In this document: in pieces, positions 54,649-62,901 of the stretch | Numbering within the stretch: position 1 is the stretch's first letter | Layout of the letters: each line of letters starts with the position of its first letter | Source of the DNA: Chitinophaga solisilvae | GTDB taxonomy: Bacteria > Bacteroidota > Bacteroidia > Chitinophagales > Chitinophagaceae | Assembly: GCF_009928525.1 (NCBI RefSeq) | Contig: NZ_JAABOK010000008.1 | Span: 1 to 64,000 of the forward strand | Direction: 5' to 3' | DNA length: 64,000 nucleotides | Program-made: the position numbers and the translations under genes | The notes under the pieces: generated by a model | Told to the model about the DNA's origin: nothing | What the model saw: the letters and a program-made list of their open reading frames with translations, nothing else | The model's database searches: none

Positions 54649-55356
54649 ATGATTGATACAAAACCTAAAAGCAACAGAATGCCTGCCGGTTCCGTGCAGT
54701 GTGACAATACCACGATGAACCTGTTAAAGGCCAACGATTTTGTTGCCAAAGCGATTAAAGACAAAGTGCCGGATGTATTGATCATCAATATATGCTCATC
54801 TCCTGGAAGCGGCAAAACCACGCTGCTGCAGGAAACCGGCAGACGCCTGAAAGACAGGTTAAGCATCGCCGTGCTGGTAGGCGACCCGGAAACAGAAAGG
54901 GATGCTGTACGGTTACGCGATGTGGGCATCAATGCCTTGCAGATTGTTACCGGCGGCATGTGTCATATAGAGGCACAGATGATATACCAGGCGCTGGATC
55001 ATATAGACCTCACACAGGTAGACCTGCTCATCATTGAAAATGTGGGTAATCTCGTTTGCCCGTCAGCGTTTGACCTGGGAGAAGATTACCGCGTAACATT
55101 ACTGGCATCTACCGAAGGAGATGATAAACCTAAAAAGTATCCGCGGATGTTTTTAACCAGTGAACTGATGCTGGTATCAAAGGCAGACCTGCTCCCCTAC
55201 GTACCGTTCTCTGTCGAAGCCGCCGTTAAAGATGCCCGGGAAGTAAATCCCGATCTCTCAGCCATACAGGTGAGCACCTTAACCGGTGAAGGAATTGAGG
55301 AGTGGTGCAGCTGGCTGGAGGAAAAAGTAAAAGAGAAAAAGGCCCGGAAACAATAA
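54649..55356 (+). CDS. hypB: nickel-inserting GTPase HypB
   Basis: A 235-residue GTPase of the UreG/HypB family. P-loop around Ser51-Pro-Gly-Ser-Gly-Lys56-Thr, GGMCHIEAQM with the Cys-His metal motif, and ENVGNLVCP are typical. It lacks the His-rich N-terminal nickel store of some homologues. It pairs with HypA to deliver nickel. Located 12 nt after hypA, within the urease operon, without hydrogenase genes nearby. Confidence 0.94.
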   Translation: MIDTKPKSNRMPAGSVQCDNTTMNLLKANDFVAKAIKDKVPDVLIINICSSPGSGKTTLLQETGRRLKDRLSIAVLVGDPETERDAVRLRDVGINALQIVTGGMCHIEAQMIYQALDHIDLTQVDLLIIENVGNLVCPSAFDLGEDYRVTLLASTEGDDKPKKYPRMFLTSELMLVSKADLLPYVPFSVEAAVKDAREVNPDLSAIQVSTLTGEGIEEWCSWLEEKVKEKKARKQ

Positions 55357-55401
55357 GGTATTTCCGGCCGCCTTTTCTCCCAAAAAAATCGAATCTGATA
55401 T

Positions 55402-56613
55402 ATGAAAATGAAACTCTTTCTGACCATAGGCTTTATTTGTTCATCTGGTTACCTGTTTGCCCAGACAGCGCCGGCGCCGGCATCTGCCGGCGACACCACC
55501 GGTAATGCGCCGTCGCTTTTAATAAAGAAAAAACCGGAAGCCCTGCAAAATGTTCATATGAATTTTTTGCTGCGTAGCTCCCTGGAAATTCCCGATGGAG
55601 ACAAACAGTCTTCCATGCGCCTCAATGAGGCCCGCCTTGAAGTACTCGGTACCATTGTTCCGGACCTGGACTTCAGAATCCGTTACAGGCTTAACAGATC
55701 GCAGGCGCAACGGGATCTCGACAATGCTCCCGGCTCTCTGGACATCGCCTCCGTCAACTATAAATTCGGGGACGCTAAAAAATGGTCCGTCAATATCGGG
55801 AAACAGGCCGCGTATGTAGGCAACTGGGAGTTTGAAACCAACCCTACCTATGAGTATCAATACTCTGAATTTGTAAACTTCCAGACCAATTTATTCATGA
55901 TGGGGATACGGCTGGGATACCAGGTGAACAAAAACCACGGTTTCTTCCTGCAGCTGCACAATACCTACAATAACAGCTTCAACACCACACATACCAGTGC
56001 CGGCTATGCCGCTGACGGCCTGAAAGGCGCTAAAACGCCGATGGGCGTATATGCAAGCTGGTTAGGTAAAATGTTCGATCAGCAGCTACACACCTTCTGG
56101 AGCTACAATGTTGCACAGTATGCCTCCGGAAAAACCAATCACGCCGTTGCGCTGGGTAATAAAATGGTGCTGAAGAAACTCAAGGGATACCTGGACCTGC
56201 AATGGGCTGCTATGGCAGTAGATTACGTTAACATTGCCTCTCCCTCCGTCAATAGGTATCAGCAGCGGCTCAATCCTGATTTCACGCCGGTATTTGCCAG
56301 GGACATTAATTATAAAGGAGCGGTATTAAGGCTGGACTATGAGTTTGTTCCGGGATGGTTCATTACCACCAAGGGTATTTTCGAATCTGCCAGTCAGACG
56401 AAACATAACGGCGCAGCGGGAAAGAATTTCCGGGAGAACATCGGCCTCCTGGCCGGGCTGGAATATAAGCCCATTGCGAATCAGAACATGAAGCTGTTCG
56501 GTTATTACTATAACAACCAGGTAAAATACAAAAATGTGATAGCCGATGCCAACGCCCCCCAGCGCACCAACCTGATTGCCGTCGGGGTGCTGTACCTGGT
56601 CAATGCATTCTAA
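55402..56613 (+). CDS. OprO/OprP-like outer-membrane porin
   Basis: A 403-residue exported beta-barrel protein with a signal peptide (cleaved near LFAQ, about residue 21) and a barrel of the phosphate-selective porin O/P type: LNEARLEVLGTIVPDLDFRIRYRLN, NIGKQAAYVGNWEFETNPTYEYQYS and a C-terminal aromatic end (LVNAF). Inside the urease operon between hypB and nikR, it could let urea or nickel complexes through the outer membrane. The substrate is not evident from sequence. Confidence 0.85.
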   Translation: MKMKLFLTIGFICSSGYLFAQTAPAPASAGDTTGNAPSLLIKKKPEALQNVHMNFLLRSSLEIPDGDKQSSMRLNEARLEVLGTIVPDLDFRIRYRLNRSQAQRDLDNAPGSLDIASVNYKFGDAKKWSVNIGKQAAYVGNWEFETNPTYEYQYSEFVNFQTNLFMMGIRLGYQVNKNHGFFLQLHNTYNNSFNTTHTSAGYAADGLKGAKTPMGVYASWLGKMFDQQLHTFWSYNVAQYASGKTNHAVALGNKMVLKKLKGYLDLQWAAMAVDYVNIASPSVNRYQQRLNPDFTPVFARDINYKGAVLRLDYEFVPGWFITTKGIFESASQTKHNGAAGKNFRENIGLLAGLEYKPIANQNMKLFGYYYNNQVKYKNVIADANAPQRTNLIAVGVLYLVNAF

Positions 56614-56636
56614 GTTGTAAGATTTAAACGCCGCAT

Positions 56637-57038
56637 ATGAAAGTTGTAAGATTTGGTGTCTCCATTGAGAAAAACGTATTGCAGTTGCTGGATAATTATA
56701 TTGAAGATAACCAGTTTCCCAACCGGTCGCAGGCTATCCGTCATCTTATTCAGCGGATAGAAGTAGAAAAGCAATGGCAGTCGGATGTAGTAGTAGGCGG
56801 TTCTATAACCCTACTGTTTGATCATCACAAGAGAGATTTGCTGGACAGGATCACAGACATTCAGCATGACTATCATCATCTGATTCTTTGTTCCCAGCAT
56901 ATTCACCTGGACCACGACAACTGTATGGAAATTATTGCAGTCAAGGGAAAGGCCTCCCTGCTAAAGCAGCTGGCCAATGCATTGACAGCTGTAAAAGGCA
57001 TTATACATGGAGAATTATCTATGACGAAGATAAATTAA
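56637..57038 (+). CDS. nikR: nickel-responsive repressor NikR
   Basis: A 133-residue ribbon-helix-helix regulator. The N-terminal RHH segment (VRFGVSIEKNVLQLLDNYI, then NRSQAIRHLI) binds DNA; the C-terminal ACT-like domain has the nickel-site residues His77, His88, His90 and Cys96 in the spacing known from E. coli NikR (HIHLDHDNC). It should repress nickel-uptake genes when nickel is high and may control the urease operon. It is the last gene before a terminator, and the only nickel sensor in the window. Confidence 0.96.
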   Translation: MKVVRFGVSIEKNVLQLLDNYIEDNQFPNRSQAIRHLIQRIEVEKQWQSDVVVGGSITLLFDHHKRDLLDRITDIQHDYHHLILCSQHIHLDHDNCMEIIAVKGKASLLKQLANALTAVKGIIHGELSMTKIN

Positions 57039-57076
57039 GGATCAACAGAAAGGCATAACGACGACATCGAAAAACA

Positions 57077-57111
57077 AGGAAGCTGTCTCCGGATAACGAA
57101 GACAGCTTCCT
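57077..57111. terminator. bidirectional intrinsic terminator
   Basis: AGGAAGCTGTCT (57077-57088) and AGACAGCTTCCT (57100-57111) form a perfect 12-bp stem with an 11-nt loop, between nikR and the convergent receptor gene. It closes the urease operon. T-runs are poor, so efficiency is uncertain. Confidence 0.85.
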
Positions 57112-57163
57112 GCATGATGAACATTAGTTATGATATGCAGTCTTATTCAGACGCGCGGTTTTA

Positions 57164-59575
57164 TCAGAATTTCAGGGCCAGGCTCACCAGAAAATTAGCC
57201 TGTTTCTGCGGACGGGCATAAAAGCCATCGCTGACCCAATACTTCTTCCCTGTCAGATTATTACCCTTTACAGCGATCCTGAATTTCGGTGTGTTATAGA
57301 ACAACGTAGCGTCGAAGGTAGTATAGGAAGGCAGTACAAAGGTATTAGCCGGGTCGTAGAATGCATCGCCTACATAGATGGCGCCGGCGCCGATACCGAG
57401 TCCTTTCACGGCTCCTTCCAGGATACTGTAACTCATCCAGATATTACCCACATGAGCCGGAGCGCCTACTGTTCTCTTACCTGTCAGCTGAGCAGACGCT
57501 TTTATGTATTTGTTTTCGTTGTAGCCGTAACCGGTAATGATATTGAAGCCCGGCAGCGGATTACCAATAATTTCCACATCTACGCCTTTACTTTCCTGCG
57601 TACCATCCTGCACGGTAAATACCTGAGTACCCTTTACATCTCCCCTGGTGCTGTTATTGATCTGGATATCATAATAACTGATGGTGGCAGCCAGCTTGTT
57701 TTCAAAGAGATCCAGCTTTACACCGCCTTCCAGCTGATTTGCCTGCTGCGGTTTGAAGGAACTTACTGAGCCATCGGGCTGCACCGTATTCGCCACGTTC
57801 TTAAATCCGTTCATATAGTTGGCAAAGAGGGCAACCTTGTTCAGCACCGGCTGGTATACCACCCCGAATTTGGGCGAAAATGCTGCCTGGTTGTAAGCTC
57901 CTGTGGTCACCTGGGTGAGGTTATTCTTCGTTCCTTTGTTATCGAAATAATCAACACGCAGACTGGCCATTACCAGCAAGTTACTGGTGATATTCAATAC
58001 ATCGGAGAAATAGGCGCCGTAACTGAGCTGGCGGCTGTTTGTTTCCGGCGTATTCAGCGCAGCCAGACGGGCGTCTACCGTTTCTACGCGGACGTCTTTG
58101 GCAATACCACGTGTATTGACAGTATCCAGTTGCAGCATATTATACTTCAGGTCACGATACTGATCCATAATATCAAAACCTACCACCAGCCGGTTGCGTA
58201 AACTACCGATCTTAAAATCGCCGGTGAAGTTCTGCTGAAAATGCTTACGTCCCATTCTGTCAGGTGCATGTACCCGTATACTTCTGGCTACAGTGGTATC
58301 GGACAGCCAGGTCATATCGAACAGATACATGTTGCTGTATCCGCCGGTTGCCCAGGCATAGTTGGTGGTAGATGTCCATTTATCCGATAGTTTGTACTCC
58401 GCCTGCAGAAATATATTATTGGTATACATGTTGGCGGTAAATGAATTATCAATCAGGGAGCGCTTATAATCGAGGTTCAGCTGATCGTATGATTTGGCAT
58501 TGACACCGGGAGATACGATCCAGGCGGTGCTGGAGGTGCCTTTATAATGCTGGATATCCGCATCCAGCCGCACGGTAAAGCGGTCGTTCACCTTATAGAG
58601 CAGGCTGGGCGCCACTACCAGCGTTGAGCCATGCCCCTGGTCCTGGAAGGTATTTTCCTTCTGGTAGGCAATATTGGTACGGAAAAGCACCGTTTTGCTA
58701 TCATTCAAAGGTGTATTGAAATCAGCGGTGAACCTGTTCAGGTCATAACTGCCAAAAGTATAGCCAATTTCGCCGGCCATACGGTCAAATGGCTTTTTGG
58801 TGATGTAATTGACCAGACCTCCGAAAGATACCATAGACGCGCCGAATAAGGTGGAAGAAGGGCCTTTAATGGCTTCTACCCTCTCCACTGTAGCCAGATC
58901 GATGGTAGTGCGGGTAAAAGTGGCCATTCCATTGCGGAGGTTATCGTTTGTAACAAAGCCTCGGGAGAAAAAGGCGGGGATGCCGGCGCCCGTCTTGGCA
59001 GGCGCAGCGCCTGGCACATTACGGAACGCTTCATCCAGCGTAACGGACAGCTGTTCACGTATCAGCTCCTTATCGATCACACTGTACACCTGCGTATTTT
59101 CCAGGTATTTAAGCGGCAGGCGGCCCACACTGCTGCTCTGCTTTTTGGAGGTGATGGTATATTTATCGCCTACTATTAATATTTCATTGAGCGCCCTTGA
59201 AGTAGCAGTTAATGCAAAATCGATGCGGGCAGTTTCTCCTTCTTTCAGCACCACTGTTTTTTCCTCCGCCGCGTGCCCCATGAACAGAATAGCCAGTTTG
59301 TAGGTTCCTGCTCCCAGGTTTTCAAATTTAAATGTGCCATCTTTCCCAACCTGTGTACTTTTCAGATTATTCAGGGAAATGGTAGCAGATTCCGCAGGCT
59401 GCCCGTCGCTGGTCAATACCTTTCCTGTGATGTTACCACCATCCTGATAATAAGCCTTAACCAATTCATTATCAGAAATATATCTGACAGCCCAGGCATT
59501 TATTGCAGTATTCAGTTGGAAAAACAGGAACGGTATCGCCATTTTAGCGGCGCGTTGGATAAATAATAGCTTCAT
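57164..59575 (-). CDS. TonB-dependent siderophore-type receptor with carboxypeptidase-regulatory-like domain
   Basis: An 803-residue outer-membrane receptor: signal sequence (about 1-28), a CarboxypepD_reg-like domain (about 48-125, GNITGKVLTSDGQPAESATI), a plug (about 140-260, SVIDKELIREQLSVTLDEAFRNVPG, SRGFVTNDNLRN, IKGPSSTLFG) and a barrel of the FpvA/FhuE type. It lies convergently to nikR and shares the terminator region with the urease operon. It could import another iron or nickel complex. It is a separate transcription unit. Confidence 0.93.
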   Translation of the reverse strand: MKLLFIQRAAKMAIPFLFFQLNTAINAWAVRYISDNELVKAYYQDGGNITGKVLTSDGQPAESATISLNNLKSTQVGKDGTFKFENLGAGTYKLAILFMGHAAEEKTVVLKEGETARIDFALTATSRALNEILIVGDKYTITSKKQSSSVGRLPLKYLENTQVYSVIDKELIREQLSVTLDEAFRNVPGAAPAKTGAGIPAFFSRGFVTNDNLRNGMATFTRTTIDLATVERVEAIKGPSSTLFGASMVSFGGLVNYITKKPFDRMAGEIGYTFGSYDLNRFTADFNTPLNDSKTVLFRTNIAYQKENTFQDQGHGSTLVVAPSLLYKVNDRFTVRLDADIQHYKGTSSTAWIVSPGVNAKSYDQLNLDYKRSLIDNSFTANMYTNNIFLQAEYKLSDKWTSTTNYAWATGGYSNMYLFDMTWLSDTTVARSIRVHAPDRMGRKHFQQNFTGDFKIGSLRNRLVVGFDIMDQYRDLKYNMLQLDTVNTRGIAKDVRVETVDARLAALNTPETNSRQLSYGAYFSDVLNITSNLLVMASLRVDYFDNKGTKNNLTQVTTGAYNQAAFSPKFGVVYQPVLNKVALFANYMNGFKNVANTVQPDGSVSSFKPQQANQLEGGVKLDLFENKLAATISYYDIQINNSTRGDVKGTQVFTVQDGTQESKGVDVEIIGNPLPGFNIITGYGYNENKYIKASAQLTGKRTVGAPAHVGNIWMSYSILEGAVKGLGIGAGAIYVGDAFYDPANTFVLPSYTTFDATLFYNTPKFRIAVKGNNLTGKKYWVSDGFYARPQKQANFLVSLALKF

Positions 59576-59682
59576 AGTCAGTCCTTAAACAGGTTGCTTT
59601 TCTTCGGCGCGAAGATAGACAGAACTGTCCTCGATCATTTACGCAATGCGGAATTTTATCAGCCGAACTTCTTCCCGGTTCG

Positions 59683-60663
59683 TCAGATGAGGTCCTGTGG
59701 CTGAATTTCCTGATCTGAGGGCGCCGGATGCCTTTCCGCAGATACGGCCGGCTGACGCGCCTTCTCTGCCTCCAGCCGGTAGGCGCTGGCCATTTTCCCA
59801 CCGTCAATATGATTCCAGCCAGGGGGCATAATGATATATTTTATCTTATCCGTTAACCTGGGCGCTCTGACGATATCGGACCAAAGGTCCTTCCACAGCT
59901 GCAACTGCACCTGGAAAAAGTTACGGCTGTTGATTTTATCACTGATGATCCCGTAAACCGGCCTGACATCGTGCAATTCAGGCTGAAAAGTTTTAAATAT
60001 CCGGTCCCACACAGAGAAGGTTTCACCATAGTTTCTATCCAGGTAGATAAAATTCTTCGCATGATGTACCCGGTGCAGAGAAGGAGTAATAAATATTTTC
60101 TCCAGCCAGGTTAGTTTTCCTACAAATGAATCCATATACTCGCTGGCATGCTCATAAAGAACATACAATCTTCTGATAAGATCCAGCAATAAAATCATAA
60201 AGGGGTTAAATCCCAGTATCGGTAAGAACACGATACTGAGCGGCGAATGCAGAAATCCGAGAAAAGAACCTCTGATGGTGACAGACAATTTCATCTCTTC
60301 TGCCGTATGATGTACGCCATGGATGCACCAGAAGAACCTTACCTTATGTCCTATTAAATGTACAAACCAGAGCATAAAATCATACACCAGGTAGGCAAGC
60401 ACCCAGATATACCATTCGAATCCCAGCGTAAGGAACCGGTGATTATACGACCACAGCATGATACCAAAAATGACAATTCTTCCGAAAAAGAGATAGGGTA
60501 TCAATTCTATGACATAGCATAAAATATTTATCAGGCCGCTCTTATTACTTTCTATCCTCCTGGCTATAATAAGAATGATCCATTCAATAAATACGGAGCC
60601 CAGCACGATAGTTCTATAGGGGCCTTTCAGTTCGCTCAACAGTATCTCTAAAGCGTTACTCAT
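59683..60663 (-). CDS. sterol desaturase / fatty acid hydroxylase family membrane protein
   Basis: A 326-residue integral-membrane di-iron oxygenase. The eight-histidine pattern is visible as HLIGH (HxxxH), HGVHH (HxxHH) and HRVHH (HxxHH) within about residues 120-220, among four to five membrane segments. These enzymes hydroxylate or desaturate lipids. The C-terminal tail after about residue 290 is hydrophilic and looks disordered (AEKARQPAVSAERHPAPSD). It shares no operon with the receptor, which is 107 nt downstream. Confidence 0.92.
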   Translation of the reverse strand: MSNALEILLSELKGPYRTIVLGSVFIEWIILIIARRIESNKSGLINILCYVIELIPYLFFGRIVIFGIMLWSYNHRFLTLGFEWYIWVLAYLVYDFMLWFVHLIGHKVRFFWCIHGVHHTAEEMKLSVTIRGSFLGFLHSPLSIVFLPILGFNPFMILLLDLIRRLYVLYEHASEYMDSFVGKLTWLEKIFITPSLHRVHHAKNFIYLDRNYGETFSVWDRIFKTFQPELHDVRPVYGIISDKINSRNFFQVQLQLWKDLWSDIVRAPRLTDKIKYIIMPPGWNHIDGGKMASAYRLEAEKARQPAVSAERHPAPSDQEIQPQDLI

Positions 60664-61428
60664 TGCTGCAGGGTTATTGCCCAGCTATGCCTTTATTCAT
60701 CGGGGTTTTCGAAAAGCACAGCTGGTTAGGGTTTAATCATTAGTTTAAGAGATAACACAGGCGTATAGCACTCTTCTGCAAGAAGAGTCCTATCAGTTGT
60801 GTCATGCAGGCATGAAGATAAATACTTTAATAAACCGGGGATACGCGAATCGGGAATTTTTTTGCAGGCGCTGTTTTAATGCAGCCTGTTTATACTACTG
60901 CGGCAATCTGCTTTTGCCTGCCGGGAAAATCAGGGCATACAAATGATTGTTGTCTGATCGATGAATCATTAGTCTTATTAATTTTTTCTTCAGACAGAAC
61001 AAGGGAATTAAACATGCAAAAATACGGCACTGGACAAAATGAGTGAGTGGATGTAATAAAATTTTTCATGGCTGCTTTTCCCGGACAACCGCTATCAGTA
61101 AGGATTGTATCTTACTTTAATTATCATGAATAAAATCGTTACAGTACGCTATTTGTATTTTCAGTAGAACGGTTACATTTGAATTCATGAACGATACCTT
61201 TACAACGAAACAATTGTAATTTACCTTAAACCAAATCCGATACCGTTCCGGGACTGTAAACAAACAATCATATCCGTTTACCCGTACTCATGCTTCCGAA
61301 ACTTGTGAGCAGCAATTGAAACTTCATCAAAGCATACCTGCTGATGGAATAGAGATGCTGTGCAAATAAGTTTGTAATCATAAACCTATTTACTCCTTAT
61401 TTTTTCTCATCTTAAATTTCAACCGAAC
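60664..61428. other. 765-nt intergenic region without recognised genes
   Basis: Divergent promoter region between the leftward hydroxylase and the rightward CBM14 gene. It contains a small perfect dyad, ACTCTTCT-GCA-AGAAGAGT (60770-60788). Only very short open frames are seen. No RNA gene or recognised regulatory motif could be placed. The length is unusual for this compact window. Confidence 0.5.
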
Positions 61429-61695
61429 ATGAAAAAGTTCATTTTCCCTGTATTACTGGCAGTAACTGCAGTAACACTCGTTTTCGCCCGTCCGGTGACA
61501 GCCCAGGTAGTAGGTCCATGCGACAACTCGTCTCCTCAGTTCATTTCCGATCCTGTAGACTGTACTGCATTCTGGATATGTGCGAATCGCGAATATGTGA
61601 AATGGAAATGCCCGAACGGATTGTACTGGCACTGTGTCAACTTACAGTGCGATCATCCCTGGGTTGTATCCGCAGCCGGATGCTGCCAATGGTAA
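61429..61695 (+). CDS. small secreted protein with peritrophin-like (CBM14) chitin-binding cysteine pattern
   Basis: An 88-residue protein with a signal peptide (cleaved near VTAQ, residue 26). The mature part contains Cys31-x13-Cys45-x5-Cys51-x9-Cys61-x12-Cys74, then Cys85-Cys86, which matches the six-cysteine spacing of CBM14 (peritrophin-A) domains, with FWIC and GLYWH aromatic contexts. An extra Cys69 is present. This domain is mostly known from animals, where it binds chitin. In a chitin-associated bacterium a secreted chitin-binding role is plausible but unproven. A hairpin terminator follows. Confidence 0.75.
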   Translation: MKKFIFPVLLAVTAVTLVFARPVTAQVVGPCDNSSPQFISDPVDCTAFWICANREYVKWKCPNGLYWHCVNLQCDHPWVVSAAGCCQW

Positions 61696-61713
61696 TGGAA
61701 TAGCTGTAATCAC

Positions 61714-61740
61714 CGACCGGATGCAGATTGCATCCGGTCG
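61714..61740 (+). terminator. intrinsic hairpin terminator
   Basis: A 12-bp perfect stem (61714-61725 with 61729-61740) and a 3-nt loop, followed by TTTACC, after the CBM14-like gene. It argues that the next gene starts downstream of 61740, not at the in-frame ATG 61728 inside the stem. Confidence 0.85.
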
Positions 61741-61757
61741 TTTACCTGAAAAAAATT

Positions 61758-62870
61758 ATGTGCAGCAAATTCATGAGGATGCAGACATTTAAAAAATTCA
61801 CGTTCAGATTCGCAATAATAGGGATATTCCTTTTTTATGGCTGTCATTCAGCACCGCAGAAAACCATATTAAAGAATGTTTCCTACGCAGCAGCAGCAGA
61901 CACTGCAACAAAGCTCGGAAAAAAGATGATACTGCTTTCCGCATCTGCAGAAATATCGGCATCTGCGCTGCTGGAAGCAAAACTGGAAGAAGATCACAGG
62001 TTTGCAGATTCCTTTTTCAGCAAAAATATATTAGTCCGAATTGATCAGAATACCAGGGGAAATGAATGGCTGTCGCACCTGCTGAATACATCGAAAACGC
62101 CTTTACTCCTCTTCTTTAATGATTCCATGCAACTGAGGGGAATATCAGACAATGTAGCTTCTGATGCAGATATCCTCACCCGGGTCAGTGAAGTGGAATC
62201 CGGAGGTTGCTTTGTTCATGCTACAGGTGCATTTCTTCAGGAAAACTTCACGGCACAGGAGCAGTTAAGTCATTTGCAACATCTGTTTGACATAGTGCGG
62301 ATCAGGAATACCCACAGTCACTCAGCTCCGGCAGCGGTGACTGATAGTTCCCTATACAATATGCTGAAAGAGAGTATTGCAGAACATTCCTACTTCTACA
62401 ATAACTATCTGGCAGCTAAAATTTCAGCAGCCTGTGGCGATACAATCGCCATGCATCACTATACCAATACAGCATTAGCATTCAATGATGCTCACACAGT
62501 GGATCTTTTCGGCTTACTTCGTACCGAGTTGAAATCCCTGACCACTGCCGGCAGTGATGCTCATTCTTCCCGGATTGGTATCAGCAATACAATTATAGAT
62601 CTGGGGGAGGTCAAAAACGGAAGCAACACCGACACCGTTATATTACTGACCAACCTGGGAAAAAAAGATCTTATCCTGTCAAGTGTAATAACAGGTTGTA
62701 ACTGCACCGCTGCGGGTTTCAGCAAAGCGCCCATTCGTGCGGGGCATGTAACCGCCGTAAAACTCAGCTACCATGCTACTGCCCCCGGCAGATTTTCCAA
62801 GGCGGTCATAATATACAGTAATGCCGTAAACGGAAGGCTGGAAATTATCATTAAAGGAATCGCAGTCTGA
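61758..62870 (+). CDS. lipoprotein with thioredoxin-like and DUF1573 domains (first copy, CxxC lost)
   Basis: A 370-residue protein; I use the ATG at 61758, downstream of the terminator, and ATGs at 61773 and 61779 remain possible. A lipoprotein signal ends in FYGC. The N-terminal part (about 35-145) aligns with the thioredoxin-like half of the next gene product (FLxxKNILVRIDQNTRGNEWLSHLLN, TPLLLFF) but the active-site CxxC is replaced by Ser/Ala residues. The middle is helical (about 170-265, YFYNNYLAAKIS). The C-terminal DUF1573 domain (about 275-370) has LTNLGKKDLILSSVITGCNCT and VKLSYHATAPGRF. Likely periplasmic. Function unknown. Confidence 0.82.
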   Translation: MCSKFMRMQTFKKFTFRFAIIGIFLFYGCHSAPQKTILKNVSYAAAADTATKLGKKMILLSASAEISASALLEAKLEEDHRFADSFFSKNILVRIDQNTRGNEWLSHLLNTSKTPLLLFFNDSMQLRGISDNVASDADILTRVSEVESGGCFVHATGAFLQENFTAQEQLSHLQHLFDIVRIRNTHSHSAPAAVTDSSLYNMLKESIAEHSYFYNNYLAAKISAACGDTIAMHHYTNTALAFNDAHTVDLFGLLRTELKSLTTAGSDAHSSRIGISNTIIDLGEVKNGSNTDTVILLTNLGKKDLILSSVITGCNCTAAGFSKAPIRAGHVTAVKLSYHATAPGRFSKAVIIYSNAVNGRLEIIIKGIAV

Positions 62871-62901
62871 GCCAACATCTATTGATTTAAATCGAACACC
62901 C

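Noticed and set aside
54295..55356. hypA/hypB as evidence of a hydrogenase locus
   Set aside because: No hydrogenase structural gene or other hyp gene lies in the window; the urease context explains them better.
61728..61757. Start of the first DUF1573 lipoprotein at 61728
   Set aside because: That ATG lies inside the stem of the preceding terminator hairpin; starts from 61758 on give a proper lipoprotein signal.
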